Origin: Tretioscincus oriximinensis
Taxonomy: Eukaryota; Chordata; Lepidosauria; Squamata; Gymnophthalmidae
Reading direction: 5' to 3'
Assembly: GCA_022410635.1 (NCBI GenBank)
Contig: JAJVDF010000019.1
Coordinates: 3,286,101-3,350,100, forward strand
DNA: 64,000 bases
Position numbers and translations under genes: made by a program. Shown piece by piece: positions 1 through 10,802 of this stretch. The notes under the pieces are model-generated. The model was given only the letters and a program-made list of their open reading frames with translations, was not told where the DNA came from and made no database searches. The stretch's first letter is position 1, and every line of letters begins with the position of its first letter.

Positions 1-1239
1 AATACAGTTAACTTGCCAACTACCTTCTCATATGATCTAAAAGATATAATTGCTTTACAGTAAGTCCACTTCCACATGTAGCCATACGAAGAAGTGTTGA
101 GAGGCCTGCTGCTGCATGTTAGTGTAGAAGAGCATAGGGCCTACTTGTTCTCAAATATTTTATATGCGCTGGACTGAGCAATAGACAGTAATTGGCTGTC
201 ATTTTAGTCCCCTTTCCAGGTGTACTAGTGTATGTTAAAGAAGTAGTCGATAATAAGACCACTGTTGGTATATTGGATCATGAAATGTGTGCAGAAAATA
301 TAGTCTCGTAGCCTTCAGGAGGGTATTTTGGTAGTACTCAGTTGCACTGTCAGAAATGGCACCAGACGTTGTTGCAACACTGAAAAAGATGCAAATTATG
401 CAAGATTTTCTTTGTTACCTACTTACAGCAACAGCTTGTTGACATTTGGGCTCTATTGTACAAGGTATAATTCAGGAGATCATTGTGCATTACTCACTCT
501 AAATTACATTCATATTTTTTAAGTTAGTTATGTATGAATTTTTTGATGTATAATGCATAGTTTATTTGATGTATCAACCTTTAAAATATGATCAACTTCT
601 GATCAATTATTTATGTTTAACATAGCTTTCCTCTTGCTCTTTTAACTCATAACATTTAGCTTATCTGGACTGGGAATAGGTTTCATAGAACTCACACAGA
701 TTGTTCCTGAGTAAATAATGTACAAGTAGAGTTGTATTATTGCTAGTTAATGTGAGAAAGAAGCCATAAAAATGCTAAAGAGTATTTTGAATTATTATGA
801 CAATGAATTATTTGTATTTCATTTTTGTGAATGCAAAGTTCAAAATGTATACTTTAGTTCTTTCTGCTTAATGCTATTTCAGCTCAGATCTGTGCTAAGT
901 CCATATTGTGAACGACATTAATCAAGACTACTACTGTACCATCTGGAAGAAATGATGGCGTATCCACATGTAGATCAGATCTGAACTGAGCATGAATTCA
1001 CCTACAAGAGACTTGGGGAATAGAGATTGTGCATCTGCAAAAAAGTAGACTTAGAAAAGACATATTTGCCGTGGAGGGAAGAGAAGGGAGACCACCCAGT
1101 TGTAAATTGAACATGAGTAATTTATTAACCAGTTAACAATGTTCCAAAAAACCCTGACGCAAACTCGTAACATTAACGCAACCCGAAATCTAAATAACAT
1201 TGATCAGTACTTTTAAAACATAACCCAGAAGTGGAGAGA
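1..1239 (+). other. EYS: EYS intron, 5' part of window
   Basis: This is intron upstream of the first visible EYS exon. It is AT-rich. The only reading frames are short and unlike any family I know, and I see no EGF-type cysteine pattern, RNA gene or clear repeat. Placement in the EYS intron is inferred from the exon at 2565 being internal: it has a splice acceptor and enters in phase 1. Confidence 0.55.
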
Positions 1240-2068
1240 ATTGGGCCATGGCTTGAGTAGGTGTGTGGCCAGGCGCAACAGCTTGGCAGTCNCCCCAGGT
1301 CAGCCACCCGGCCTGACNGGCATCACTGGGCCAGGTCAGCCACCCGGCCTGACCTGCAACCCACTGGGCCACGCCCCGTGACGTGGCCNCATCTGGGCGC
1401 CTGCTCCTCTCAGCGCGGCCGCCCATGCNATACCATCTGCCCAGCTCGGGCCTCGCCAGTAGACCCCATGGTCCACGCCCTCGTGACGTAGGACCNAGGC
1501 TGNCTCCGCCCGGCAGGTCAGCCCCTTTTGTCTAGGCACCCGAGCTGTCCAGCAGCACAAAGCGACCCACCCATANTGTGGGTANTCTTCNGAGGATCAA
1601 AGAGGTTTGTGAGGGCCTTCAAGGATCCGTCCTGTGTATGGCCCACCTCAATGACTCCAAACCTGCATTCAACCTACCGGTCCCCACAGGTAAGCACACA
1701 AGTTCAGAACCCTTTTAGGAAAGGCCCTCCAGCTATGAGGCAGCCATGGGGACCCCTTTCTTCAGGTTTTCTTGGCTCCTGTCGACTTCGCCAAGCTGTG
1801 CCACCGCCAACCCCTCTCAATGCCATGACTGGAAGAAGGAAGAAAATAAAATTAGGGAGGGTAAGGGTGGATTTCGCGCGTCCGAAGGAGAAGGAGGAAG
1901 AGGTGGCTGTCAGAGGGCTTTTTAGCTCTCCGTTGCCAGGAAACCGCGTCCTCCTTTCGTGCCCATTTCCGGGTCAGCGAAAGGAGTCGGCTTCCTAGAT
2001 GGGTCTGCTCCTTCCCCCTCAGCAAATGCCTGCGCCGCCGTAGTCACGGCAGCAGCAGACTTGTTATC
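1240..2068. repeat. GC-rich island with ~36-bp tandem repeat
   Basis: Base composition turns sharply GC-rich and CpG-containing within an AT-rich intron. A 23-base unit beginning CCAGGTCAGCCACCCGGCCT occurs at 1295-1317 and again at 1331-1353, a 36-base period, with a degraded third unit after it. Nine ambiguous N bases lie between 1292 and 1591, which suggests collapsed or polymorphic repeat copies. Downstream (about 1830-2060) is a purine-rich then CpG-rich stretch that runs straight into a CR1 3' end. Open frames here, the longest 156 codons at 1528-1998, are of low complexity and resemble no protein I recognise. It may be a repeat, the 5' part of a composite retroposon, or a CpG island. 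Confidence 0.5.
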
Positions 2069-2352
2069 ACAGAGTAGAGAGATCAGTGGTATTCTCATTG
2101 GCACATGGAAGGACAAGAAGCAACAGGATGAAACTGCAAGGGAGTAGATACAGATTAAATATCAGAAAAAAACTTTCTGATGGTAAGGGCAATCAACTAA
2201 CGGAAAAGACAGCCACAGGTGGTAATGAATTCTCCCTTGGAGGAAAAGTGTCTGGAGAGTCATCTATCTGGGATGGTTTAGTCAATACTTCATAGAACAG
2301 GAGGTTGGATCTGATGACCTTGAGGTCCCTTCCAACTTTTTGATTCTATTAT
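2069..2352 (+). mobile_element. CR1-type LINE, 3' end fragment
   Basis: This is the last ~280 bases of a CR1 LINE in sense orientation. It keeps the block GGGATGGTTTAGTCAATACT and the sauropsid CR1 ending GACCTTGAGGTCCCTTCCAA, then a decayed TTGATTCTATTATTC terminal repeat. The same segment, better preserved, is at 43420-43720 and 63205-63492. It is 5'-truncated and non-coding. Confidence 0.85.
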
Positions 2353-2564
2353 TCATACTGGTATATCGTTACACTATCCAACCAACAAAAAGCTGACACC
2401 ACCTGCTACTACTATAAACTAGCAAAGTAAGTGCAGAATGGCCATTATTACTGTACAAGAACCGACATTGTTGATAATAAATAATAATAAAAATAATAGT
2501 TCACCTTTTAAAAATGTGTAGCAGTATTTATTGCTTTTGCATCTACTTTTTATGTGTTTTACAG

Positions 2565-2687
2565 GTTTTACTGGTAAATTCTGTGACACAATAATCAGTC
2601 CTTGCCTATTACAACCTTGTGGAAATCTCAGCCTCTGTGAAGATGAATTAGATGGCTATCATTGTTACTGTGGTCCTGGCTTTATTG
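2565..2687 (+). CDS. EYS: EYS exon (EGF-like repeat), first in window
   Basis: This 123-bp internal exon has acceptor TTTTACAG before 2565 and donor GTAAAA at 2688, phase 1 in and 1 out. It encodes 41 residues: the end of one EGF repeat (GFTGKFC) and the first five cysteines of the next, whose sixth (GNNC) is supplied by the following exon. The C3-C4 loop CEDELDGYHC fits the Asp/Asn-hydroxylation pattern C-x-[DN]-x4-[FY]-x-C. The usual D-x-D-E-C calcium lead-in is replaced by IISPC, so this repeat is atypical. EYS is a secreted extracellular-matrix protein of the photoreceptor layer, built of EGF repeats followed by EGF/laminin-G modules. The assignment rests on the chain with the later exons, especially 8993-9106 and 48774-48895. 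Other EGF-array genes (CRB, Notch, fibrillin types) fit less well. Confidence 0.85.
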
Positions 2688-2890
2688 GTAAAAAACAACT
2701 TTCATTCTTGGGCTTTGAGAGCTTTGAATGCTGGTAATTAAGGCTTGGTCAATATGGGGTACTTCATGTGCAGTGTTAGACAGCACATGCCACGCAAAAT
2801 TGGTCAATAATAGAATTCAGTGTACAGCATTGAAGATCTGTGTATGTCATGCACATGTTCTTAGGCTGTTTATTATGCCTTTATTTCTAG
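2688..2890 (+). other. EYS: short EYS intron
   Basis: A 203-bp intron with donor GTAAAA and acceptor TTATTTCTAG. It is by far the shortest intron in the window. It holds no repeat or other feature that I can see. Confidence 0.8.
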
Positions 2891-3004
2891 GTAATAACTG
2901 TGAAACAGAAGTAGATGAGTGCTTGAGTGATCCTTGCAAAAACGGCGCAACATGTATTGAACTGCTTAATTCATATAACTGTGTATGTGCTAAAGGATTT
3001 GAAG
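2891..3004 (+). CDS. EYS: EYS exon (calcium-binding-type EGF repeat)
   Basis: A 114-bp, 38-codon exon in phase 1/1, with acceptor TTATTTCTAG and donor GTAAGA. It starts at the last cysteine of the previous repeat (GNNC) and carries five cysteines of an EGF repeat with the lead-in ETEVDEC. CLSDPC fits the O-glucosylation pattern C-x-S-x-P-C, and CKNGATC fits the O-fucosylation pattern. The hydroxylation position is Glu ([10 protein letters not shown]), a departure from Asp/Asn. The repeat is closed by GTHC at the start of the next exon. Being a multiple of three and symmetric in phase, the exon could be skipped or duplicated without a frameshift. Confidence 0.92.
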
Positions 3005-3930
3005 GTAAGATTTCTGATTTCAGAAGTTCTATAATTATGAAACTTTAAAAAATGGTTAGGAGATGAAATTAAGAAAAAGTTAGAATGATCCTGTGTTTGA
3101 ATATTCAAGAGTAAATTATCCTTTGAAAAAAGTGGACATGGTTAAGTCTAATTATGGCCCATTCTGATTCTTTCTCAGAATAGGAACCTGTTGTCCGTAT
3201 GCTGCCTGTGGTCTAAGCAAAACCCATGCTAGTATGTGGATGCCAGGCCCTTGTTCTGAGATATAATCCAGAATAAGGTCTAGTGCAGAAAGGGTTTATA
3301 TTTTAAATATATTTCATATATTTTATCTTCCATTTGATGTAAGAATCTTGAATGTGCAGGCATAGGTTCTAATCAGATTTATTTGTAGAAAAATGTGAGA
3401 AGATACTATTCTACTCTGCTCCTCCATTCAAAAAACAAACAAACTATGGTGATTCTACTGATGGCATCATGGCCAAGGCATTGGTCACAGGGTACATATG
3501 CTTCTATATATGAGTGCCAGGCTCTTTAAAGAGCTGAGTAATATTGTGGGGTTGGAAAATAGGGCCTCAGTTCTATGACAGACTGACCATGCAGTCAGTG
3601 CCTAGATATATGAAAGATGCTATTTTTTGAATTGTCACAAACTTTCGTGACCTAAGAGAAATGAAACATACTATAGAAAATGCTTCATTGGAATATAAGC
3701 ATACCCAATTGTAATGTTTGCTGCCCTAAATAATTTGAATAGCTTCCAAAGCATGCTACACATGACACTTCACATTCTTTTAACTTTTAGTGTATTTCTA
3801 AGCATTCATTCACACATTCAAATAAAAAATGACATAGAAGTAAAAGTGTATAGCAGCTAGAGTTCCCATCTCACCTCTAATTAATGAAGGGGCCATAAAA
3901 TGTACTTACCAAGTGTAATGTATAAGTGTG

Positions 3931-4243
3931 ATAAGAACATAAGATGAGCCATACTGAATCGGGCCAGCATTCTGTCTCACGTAGAGGCCCACCAGATGTA
4001 CCTGGGCAGTCTGACCAAAATATGCACCTGTTTATGACACTCTGCAAATGGTATTTCAGGAGTATTACCTGTTGCTCCATCCCAGAGGCAGCATCCAGAC
4101 ATCCATCCTAGTAATCATTTATACCCTTGGTATCCATAAAGCTGTTTAGTCTCCTCTTGAAGCTATCCAAGCTGTTAGTTGTCCAAGCTGTAAACCTCAC
4201 AGGCTGATGGCCCTCTGGGTGAAAAAATACTTTCCTAAGATAA
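3931..4243 (-). mobile_element. CR1-type LINE 3' fragment
   Basis: The 3' untranslated end of a CR1 subfamily, antisense to EYS. On the + strand it begins ATAAGAACATAAGATGAGCC and continues through GCCCACCAGATGTACCTGGG to the block reading CTCTGGGTGAAAAAATACTT near 4217. Better copies are at 7243-8522, 41957-44025 and 47697-48617. No coding sequence is left. Confidence 0.82.
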
Positions 4244-4583
4244 GGCTAGGGGAAAACAGGTGCAAAAGCTGTTTGGCTCTGCACTGGGTGCATCCGTTTC
4301 CCATTTTCTCCAAACATATACCAAGTTTGTTCAGAAAACTGTTGCAAGTACAGGTTAACACAATTTATATTAAGTCTGCACTACCAACTTGTTGCTGTGC
4401 TATGCTGCCTGATCAGTAGACAGTTTGGAGTCTTTTGGCTCTTAGAGAAACAAGAAGCATCCCCAAGGTTTGGGACCCATATCAGGAAGGGAGATGTCAG
4501 TGGACATCCTGGCTTTGCCAGCTTTTCCTAGCAATTTTTAATTTCCTTACCACTGCTCTAGTACAGGAAATACTGTATAAATG

Positions 4584-4885
4584 GTTGGAAGAAGAAGAAA
4601 AAGAAGAAAAAGAAAAAGCAAAAGAACTGGGTTTTTATACCTCATTTTTATCACCTGAAGAAACTTACAAGCCCGATTTTCACCTAAAGGCTTACGTTCT
4701 TTTGTCCCCATCTCGGTGAGATGGTTCCCATTTATCTAATCACACTTCCCTGCTTTTGAATAGCTGAGTTGGCTAGAGCTGATGGCAGTAGAGGGTGCTC
4801 ACCCCTCTCTAGAGCCAACACAGATCTTCAAACTCGGTATCTCTGCTGAAACACTAGGGCTCTTAACCGCTGTACCACTGTGCTT
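4584..4885 (-). mobile_element. tRNA-derived SINE, second head type
   Basis: Read on the minus strand, this starts with a tRNA-like head (AGTGGTACAGCGGTTAAG as A-box region). It has a body that includes a CTCTAGCCAACTCAGCTATT block and ends in a decayed GAA/TTC-rich tail. The body and tail match the SINEs at 10803-11118, 15282-15587, 53437-53737 and 60226-60533, but those have a different head (ATAGCTCAGTCGCTTAGGAA). It is more diverged than they are. It is not a functional tRNA gene. Confidence 0.68.
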
Positions 4886-4891
4886 CAGTTA

Positions 4892-5098
4892 GGTTCACCA
4901 AATGACCCCTTTGGGTGGGGGTTGAAAACCTGTTTTGAGGGTGCCTCCTGTTTTTTCTGAGAAAAAACAAATAAAAAAACCAAAATCTTTTTTGAAAAAA
5001 AACTTTTTTTGAAAAAAAATTCCTTAGACAAAACTGAGAGGTACTCCCAAAAATGGGTTTTCAACACACAAACACCCCAAAGGGGTCATCCGGTCAGA
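4892..5098. mobile_element. palindromic MITE (hAT-like), copy 1
   Basis: A ~207-bp imperfect palindrome. The left end reads AAATGACCCCTTTGGGTG and the right end, reverse-complemented, GGATGACCCCTTTGGGGTG. The arms continue through GTTGAAAACC and meet in an AT-rich centre of A and T runs. It has no coding capacity. Copy 2 is at 14281-14475. TIRs resembling TGACCAGATGACCC recall the GACCAGATGTCCC ends of hAT MITEs in reptiles; that family link is from memory. Confidence 0.68.
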
Positions 5099-5902
5099 CT
5101 ACTTCAGTGGCAGCAGAAGCAACAGCAGAAGATCCACAGAAATCTCCTCCCCCTACTATGGCCCCAGTCCCTGGGGCTACTTCTGGCTTTGCTAGAGTCA
5201 GAAACAGCAACCAGGATTGCAGTCCCTGGTTCTATGCAAGTGAAAACCTGCACAAAACCTGGGTTGTTGTTTTTTTAAAAAAAAAAAAACTGTACCTCTG
5301 AGCTTGTTCAGCAAGCATCTGACACAGCTCCTACTCCTTCCCTCCCGTCAGGCTGCTTCATTGTGGGTGAGACAAAGCTGAGAAGGAGGAAAAACAGTGT
5401 GGTGGATTTAGAAGTAAACAGCTTTTTACTCCCAGTTGGAATGCAGCTTAAGCCATTTCTAACTTATATTTTTAACTCTGTGGAGATGCTCCCCAATCTG
5501 GAATTTATTTTGGAAATAATTCCTTTACTCTCTTTTCAATAGTGAAAAAATTATTTCGATTCAAGCCATGCAAAAGACAGTCAATTATATTTGTGTCATT
5601 TTCTTTTCTCATCTTATTTAGACAAATTGATATGGGAATTGTGTGTCAATCTATTTCAGAATTCATTCAACATTGGCAAGGATTGTTTTATTTTTGTACT
5701 TCCACAGAAAAGTAGTAATAAACTAAAATCATTAGGTATTGTTTGAAAGTTCTTGAGTGACAGCTGATGTTTACTACGCCATTAGTGACAGAACATTTTA
5801 AAAAGTGAAGCCCTTTGCATGAAAATGTAAAATAAAACTAATATGATGATCATACTTGTAGATAGAGCAAAATATTCTTTACTTTCTTTTCCACCTTTAT
5901 AG

Positions 5903-6016
5903 GTACACACTGTGAAATTGACATAGACGAATGTCACTCAAACCCTTGCATCCATAATGCAACCTGTAGAGACCTTATTGATGGATATGACTGCATTTGC
6001 CTGTCTGGTTTCACAG
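5903..6016 (+). CDS. EYS: EYS exon (calcium-binding EGF repeat)
   Basis: 114 bp and 38 codons, phase 1/1, with acceptor CCTTTATAG and donor GTGAGT. It encodes GTHC, which closes the previous repeat, then a canonical cbEGF repeat with lead-in EIDIDEC. CHSNPC is an O-glucosylation-type motif and CIHNATC an O-fucosylation-type motif. [10 protein letters not shown] fits the hydroxylation pattern exactly. It ends at CICLSGFTG, with the final cysteine (GMHC) in the next exon. The sequence IHNATC also contains an N-glycosylation sequon (NAT). The regular spacing and intact frame indicate an active coding exon. Confidence 0.94.
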
Positions 6017-6699
6017 GTGAGTAATGTCAGTAATTGATCCTGTTTTCTAGGGTAATGTCATTTCCAGGGTATTCATTAAGATATAACTGACACATCCTGC
6101 TGCTTTTTTCTTGTCTATCTGCCTGCGTACAATGAGAACAGTCACACAGAACTGCTGTGACCCCGTTCATGCATCATAGGTATGAAGAACCTGCATTCAT
6201 TTGCAGATCCTCTGCATTTATGGAGGCCAAATATATCAGTGGCTATTAGCCTTAGGCTACTTGCTGCTGCCTAAGCTAAGAAACAATACTTTTGCTACAG
6301 CCTGCTGAAAATCTCTTTCATCTAGGTTGTTTCTAGGTTCCCTAAATGGAGAGTTTCATTCTTGACCTTGACACCATTATAACTGTTCTAATAATCTGAA
6401 GTTATGAATGCTAATTTTTATAAACACACCAGTTTTTGCCCAGGATAATAGAGATGCAATTGCAGAAATAAATTGTTAAAATGTTGAGAACAAATACATG
6501 TAACAGATGACATATTAATAAATATGTAGAGAAGATCTAGAACATGGAGATTTCTACATTTAACAATGAAATAGACTATCTGAAAAGCATGTTTGAATGG
6601 GAGAGTCACTTCTCCTTCTTGGTCATTCCATCTGCAATGGGATGAAGTGAGGAATATTTAGATTTCAGAGAAATAGCTTTGTCAGTCTGGGTCCAGAAT

Positions 6700-6889
6700 G
6701 TCTAGCAAGGGGTCTCATATCACCTCAGAGACTAACAAGAAAAAAGTACACAGTGAGCTTTCGTGGCTAAGTTTACTTTCCTAGATGCTGGATCTGAAAA
6801 TGTACACTTGTCTGGAAAAGCTCATGCTGCCTACCTTATTCTTGTTAGTCTCTAAGGTGGTATGAAACCTCTTGAGGACTCTCTAGTCA
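6700..6889. repeat. inverted pair of a dispersed repeat end
   Basis: The left arm (6700-6742), containing CAGAGACTAACAAGAA, and the right arm (6838-6889), containing TTCTTGTTAGTCTCT, are inverted copies of one motif about 95 bases apart. A related TTTCTAAGGTG block occurs near 46260 and an inverted one near 46540. The pair may be two oppositely oriented copies of a repeat 3' end or a small fold-back element. Confidence 0.5.
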
Positions 6890-6899
6890 TCCAAAAAGA

Positions 6900-7242
6900 T
6901 TGGAGTATATAATCTCAAGACATCACATGGTGTACCCCATATCAGAAGATCAGTAAACCTATTTTACAGGTCTATTGGCATTCCAGGGTTGGCTACCTTC
7001 ATACTGATAGGAATCCCTTATCTTGGTGTTGGCATGCGTGTGAGCAACAGGGGACTTACATCCATATGTTGTGGCAGTGTCCAAAAGGTCAATAATTTTG
7101 GCAGATGACAGGAGACAATATAAATAATATACTGAAGACTATAGCAAATTGAACTAAAGAAGTATGTATTATGAGAGATATACAGCCATAGGAGAACACA
7201 AGTACTTGACTAATCAGCTGATCACAGAAGTTCAAACTGTTC
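6900..7242 (+). mobile_element. L1 LINE ORF2 C-terminal fragment (old)
   Basis: At 7027-7080 the + strand encodes CWHACEQQGTYIHMLWQC. This is the C-terminal cysteine-rich motif of L1 ORF2 (C-x3-C, G-T-Y-x-H-M, C). The same motif is in the L1 copies at 33729-34494 and 48923-50370. In-frame stops follow, so it is dead. It is cut at 7242 by a CR1 element. Both outer boundaries are approximate. Confidence 0.62.
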
Positions 7243-8522
7243 TTGTAATAAGAACATAAGAAGAACCAAACTGGATCGGGCCACAGCCCATCTAGTCGAG
7301 CATTCTGTGTCACACAGAGGCCCACCAGATATACCTGGGCAGTCCAAACAGAGAAAAGCGAAATATGCACTTGTTCATGACTCCCTGCAAATGGCATTTC
7401 AGGAGCACTACCTGTTGTTCCATCCCAGAGGCAGCATCCAGACATCCATCTTTAGTACCCATTTATACCCTTGGGATCCCTAAACCTGGCTAGTCCTGCC
7501 TTGAAGCTATTCAAGTGGTTAGCTACCACCTTTTCAGGAAGTAAATTCCACAGGCCGATGACCCTCTGGGTGAAAAAATACTTTCTTTTGTTCTTACTTT
7601 TCTGCACATCAGGTTCAAGGAGTGCCGTCTGGTTCTAGTACTGTGTGATAGAGAAAACATTTTTTCTCTCTTCACCGTATCCATCCCACGCATGATTTTG
7701 TACACTTCAATCAGATCACATCTCAAACATGCTGAAGAGGCCCAGATGTTGCAGCCTGACTTCATAAGGGAGGTGCTCCAGATCCTTGATCATTTTTGTT
7801 GCCTTTTTCTGCACCTTCTCTAGTTCCACAGTATCCCTCTTGAGATGTGGTGACCAGAATTGACTACAGTATTCCAAATGTGGCCTCACCACAGATTTAT
7901 AAAGAGGCAAAACAACATTTGCTGTCTTGTTTTCGATTCCTTTCCTAATTATCCCCAACATGGAATTTGCCTTTTTTGCTGCTGCTGCACATTGGGTTGA
8001 CATCATTCACCCAATTTCAATAGATCACTCTGGAGTGCCTTACAATCCTTTTCAGTTTTCACTACCCTGAACAGTTTAGTGTTGTCAGCAAACCTGGCTA
8101 CTTCACTATTTACCTCAGCATCCAGATCGTTTATAAATATATTGAAAAGCAAAGGTCCCAGTACAGACCCCTGGGGTACCACACTTCTTACCTCTTTCCA
8201 CTCAGAACTGTCCATTCATTACTACACCCTGTTTTCTATCTTTTAGCCAGTTTCCAGTCCACAACAAAGTAATGAGGGACTTTATCAAAAGACTTCTGAA
8301 AATCTAGATAGACAATATCAACTGGATCCCCTTTATCTCCATGTTTTTTAATACTGTCAAAAATTCTAGCAAGTTAGTAAGGCATGATTTACCGTTGGAG
8401 AAACCATGCTGAGATTCATTCAGGAATGCGTGCTTCTCCATGTGTTTAGTAATTTTGTCCTTAATTATGGTTTCTAATACTTTACCTGGAACTGATGTTA
8501 AACTGATGGGTCTATAATACGG
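7243..8522 (-). mobile_element. CR1-type LINE, RT and 3' end, inactive
   Basis: The minus strand encodes the reverse-transcriptase core: PQGSVLGPLLFNIFINDLD at about 8125-8175, followed by FADNTKL. The CR1 C-terminal region ADVVLPLYKSVV-like to QKKATKMIKDLEH lies at 7716-8006. The 3' untranslated part ends in the TTATGTTC octamer repeat near 7243. The catalytic motif is FADN rather than FADD, and frames are broken, so it is inactive. It is 5'-truncated near 8522, where the RT palm N-terminus would continue. It sits in an older L1. Confidence 0.88.
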
Positions 8523-8835
8523 TGGAAAGACTGCTTAGAATGGAAGCTACATCTGTGGGCAACATTATATCACTACATTTTATCAAAGACAAAGTTAATC
8601 CTATAGTGTGGCTGCAGAATAATTAGGAAATTGGGTCGAGCTGCTGATCTATATACAAGAAAATTGATTGGAGGGACAAAAATTTAAAAATGCGATCACT
8701 ATTTTTGTTGGATCTTGAATTAAATTTATATGTTCTTCTCAGGGATTATTTGGAGAGATTATTGAGGTTATATTGTTTGTAACAATAATATGTATAGAGA
8801 AGATGTATGTACCATAAATCTATGAATTGAAATAA
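8523..8835 (+). mobile_element. possible continuation of old L1
   Basis: Directly after the CR1, the + strand has an AT-rich stretch. Its broken frames (for example LFLLDLELNLYVLLRDYL) and position would fit the L1 3' region displaced by the CR1 insertion. The link is inferred from position rather than from a firm protein match. Confidence 0.3.
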
Positions 8836-8992
8836 TTATACATTAGTAGTAGTGTTTATAACTACCTAATTCATTTAAATTACTTTTTTCAGTAAGAAAT
8901 GGATTAGAGATCTTGAAGTACAAACTGAGCAATTATCAATTGACACCTGCTTGTCTTATTAAACTGCTGCATCTTCAATTATCTTTTCAAAG

Positions 8993-9106
8993 GTATGCAC
9001 TGTGAAACTGATATAGATGAGTGTGCATCGTTCCCCTGCCAGAATGGAGGCACCTGCATTGACCAACTTGGTAATTACTACTGCCAATGTGTGGCTCCAT
9101 TTAAAG
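8993..9106 (+). CDS. EYS: EYS exon (calcium-binding EGF repeat)
   Basis: 114 bp and 38 codons, phase 1/1, with acceptor TCTTTTCAAAG and donor GTAATG. It encodes GMHC, closing the preceding repeat, then a cbEGF repeat with lead-in ETDIDEC. CASFPC is an O-glucosylation-type motif, CQNGGTC an O-fucosylation-type motif, and [10 protein letters not shown] fits the hydroxylation pattern. It ends at CQCVAPFK. From memory this matches the human EYS segment [20 protein letters not shown] almost residue for residue, which makes it one of the two strongest anchors for the gene name. The sixth cysteine comes from the next exon (GFNC at 35469). Confidence 0.95.
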
Positions 9107-10802
9107 GTAATGAACACCAAGGGAGAAGGCAAAGTAAACATAATTAACTTTAGAAAGCATTTCTGTCACTTGTCTGAACTCATTTCACTCTTCCAAACAG
9201 CATTGCTTGGTCTTTTCTTAAAGCTAGCTTTAAAAGTGACCAGCCCATTATCTTCTAAGATGTGACACAGATGTTGTTTATTCGTCTTCTGAAACAGTGG
9301 GTGTTTGTTAGAGAAGAGGCTAAGAGTTATGACAAACATCATGAAAAAAGAAAGAAAAATCACCTCTCCGGCAATAGCACCTGTTCAGCTGTGATTGTTT
9401 AGCACTGGGGAAGCTGGGGATGAATGGAATGGGACATCAGTTCTCAGAATGATGCTTTAATAACCAATTAATGCAGATACATCTTGTACTTGATGGCAGC
9501 AATGCTGTTTCTCAATCTGTTCCTTGCCATGTGATAGTAGAATCTCACTAGCATCTCCAAAGAACATCCAAGGATGGGAGAGGGATAATTCTCATGTAGT
9601 GCACTTCCAAAATGATTTACTTGAGGAGGTAAACCCACACACTGTATGGCTCCCCAAATTGTTTGCATTTTGAATCTGCCCCCAAAGACAGCCCATTCAG
9701 TATGATGCATTTGTTTACCATGTGCTCTGAACAGAGATCTCTTTTTTTAATAGGTGTTCAATAGGGAAATAAAAGTAGAAAACATGCAACATTACAGTAA
9801 CTGGAAATCCTGGTTTTACTTGTTCAAATGGAGTTTTGGTCCAAATGAAAGCTAAAATGAAAGAAAGGACAATTTACTTATTGTGCAACTTGCTGTTCGA
9901 ACGTTTGTTTTGATATCAAAATACAATCACTATGTTTTTTCCCTTAGAAACAGGGAAGAAACCCATTAGAAACAGGACTAATATGTCCAAGATGCTAATT
10001 TTTAGAAATGGCATGAGCCATACTTCACAACATGGCTTGCACTGTGATAAGACTGAAGTTACCAGGGGAAAAGCTGAACATGGGTTTAGCTTTTTTAATG
10101 GCTGCAAAAAAGAAACAATTCAACAAGTGCTACTTATAATGTTGTATCACTTGCTGAAATTTTCTCTTTGACAAACTCATTAAAGTTGCAGGTTCTCTGT
10201 CCTCATTTTGGAAGATAACCTTAACCAAACTAATTTCAAATTGCAAAGCTGTCTCTATCTCCTCATTGATTCTTTAGCAAACTGTGTAGCCCACCTAATC
10301 AGAGAAAATGCGGGCAGGGGAGGGGTTGCCAGAAAACTGGTTCTTCAATTAGATCTGTATGCAGATTATCATACTTTGAGTTTGGAAGCTACTGTGTGGG
10401 ATCCAATAGCTAGGAATTTCTCAAAGCCCAAAGGGAACTATTCTGGTAGCATAATTTGGTGTGATGTTGAAATGCCCCTCCCCCCAGCTAAACCACACCA
10501 TGGATGCATAGGTATGCCAGCTAGAGCTGGGTCATTTGTGATTATTTAGATCACAACAGACCTTTTAAAAAATCTGTCACTATCCCAATCTGGACAATCT
10601 AAACTTTGGTATACTCTGTCCAATGCAATCAGAGACAGTCTAGCAGTTTAGTTGCACCTGAGCATAGGAGCTTGGTGAATCGTTTGTCATATTCCATACG
10701 AACATGATGTCATAAATCTATGGCCCACTTTCAGTCCTAAAGGAGACATTCTTTTAATTGTTTTTTTCTGCCACTTTTCTGCCTTGTGGCATGCCAATCT
10801 CT

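Larger units (their letters stand above)
3005..5902 (+). other. EYS: EYS intron, 2.9 kb
   Basis: Donor GTAAGA, acceptor TTTATAG. It contains a CR1 3' fragment (3931-4243), a SINE (4584-4885) and a palindromic MITE (4892-5098), listed separately. In 3005-3930, 4244-4583 and 5099-5902 I see only AT-rich sequence without exon signals, apart from a short run of A at about 5274-5289. Confidence 0.8.
6017..8992 (+). other. EYS: EYS intron, 3.0 kb
   Basis: Donor GTGAGT, acceptor ATCTTTTCAAAG. It holds a small inverted repeat (6700-6889), an old L1 fragment (6900-7242, perhaps resuming at 8523-8835) and a CR1 (7243-8522). I see nothing in 6017-6640 or 8836-8992. Confidence 0.8.

Noticed and set aside
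1528..1998. 156-codon open frame on the + strand
   Set aside because: It lies in the GC-rich repeat, has N bases, is of low complexity and has no family resemblance. GC-rich sequence leaves frames open by chance.
2728..3048. 106-codon frame covering the second exon
   Set aside because: Only 2891-3004 has EGF character and splice sites. The rest is intron read through.
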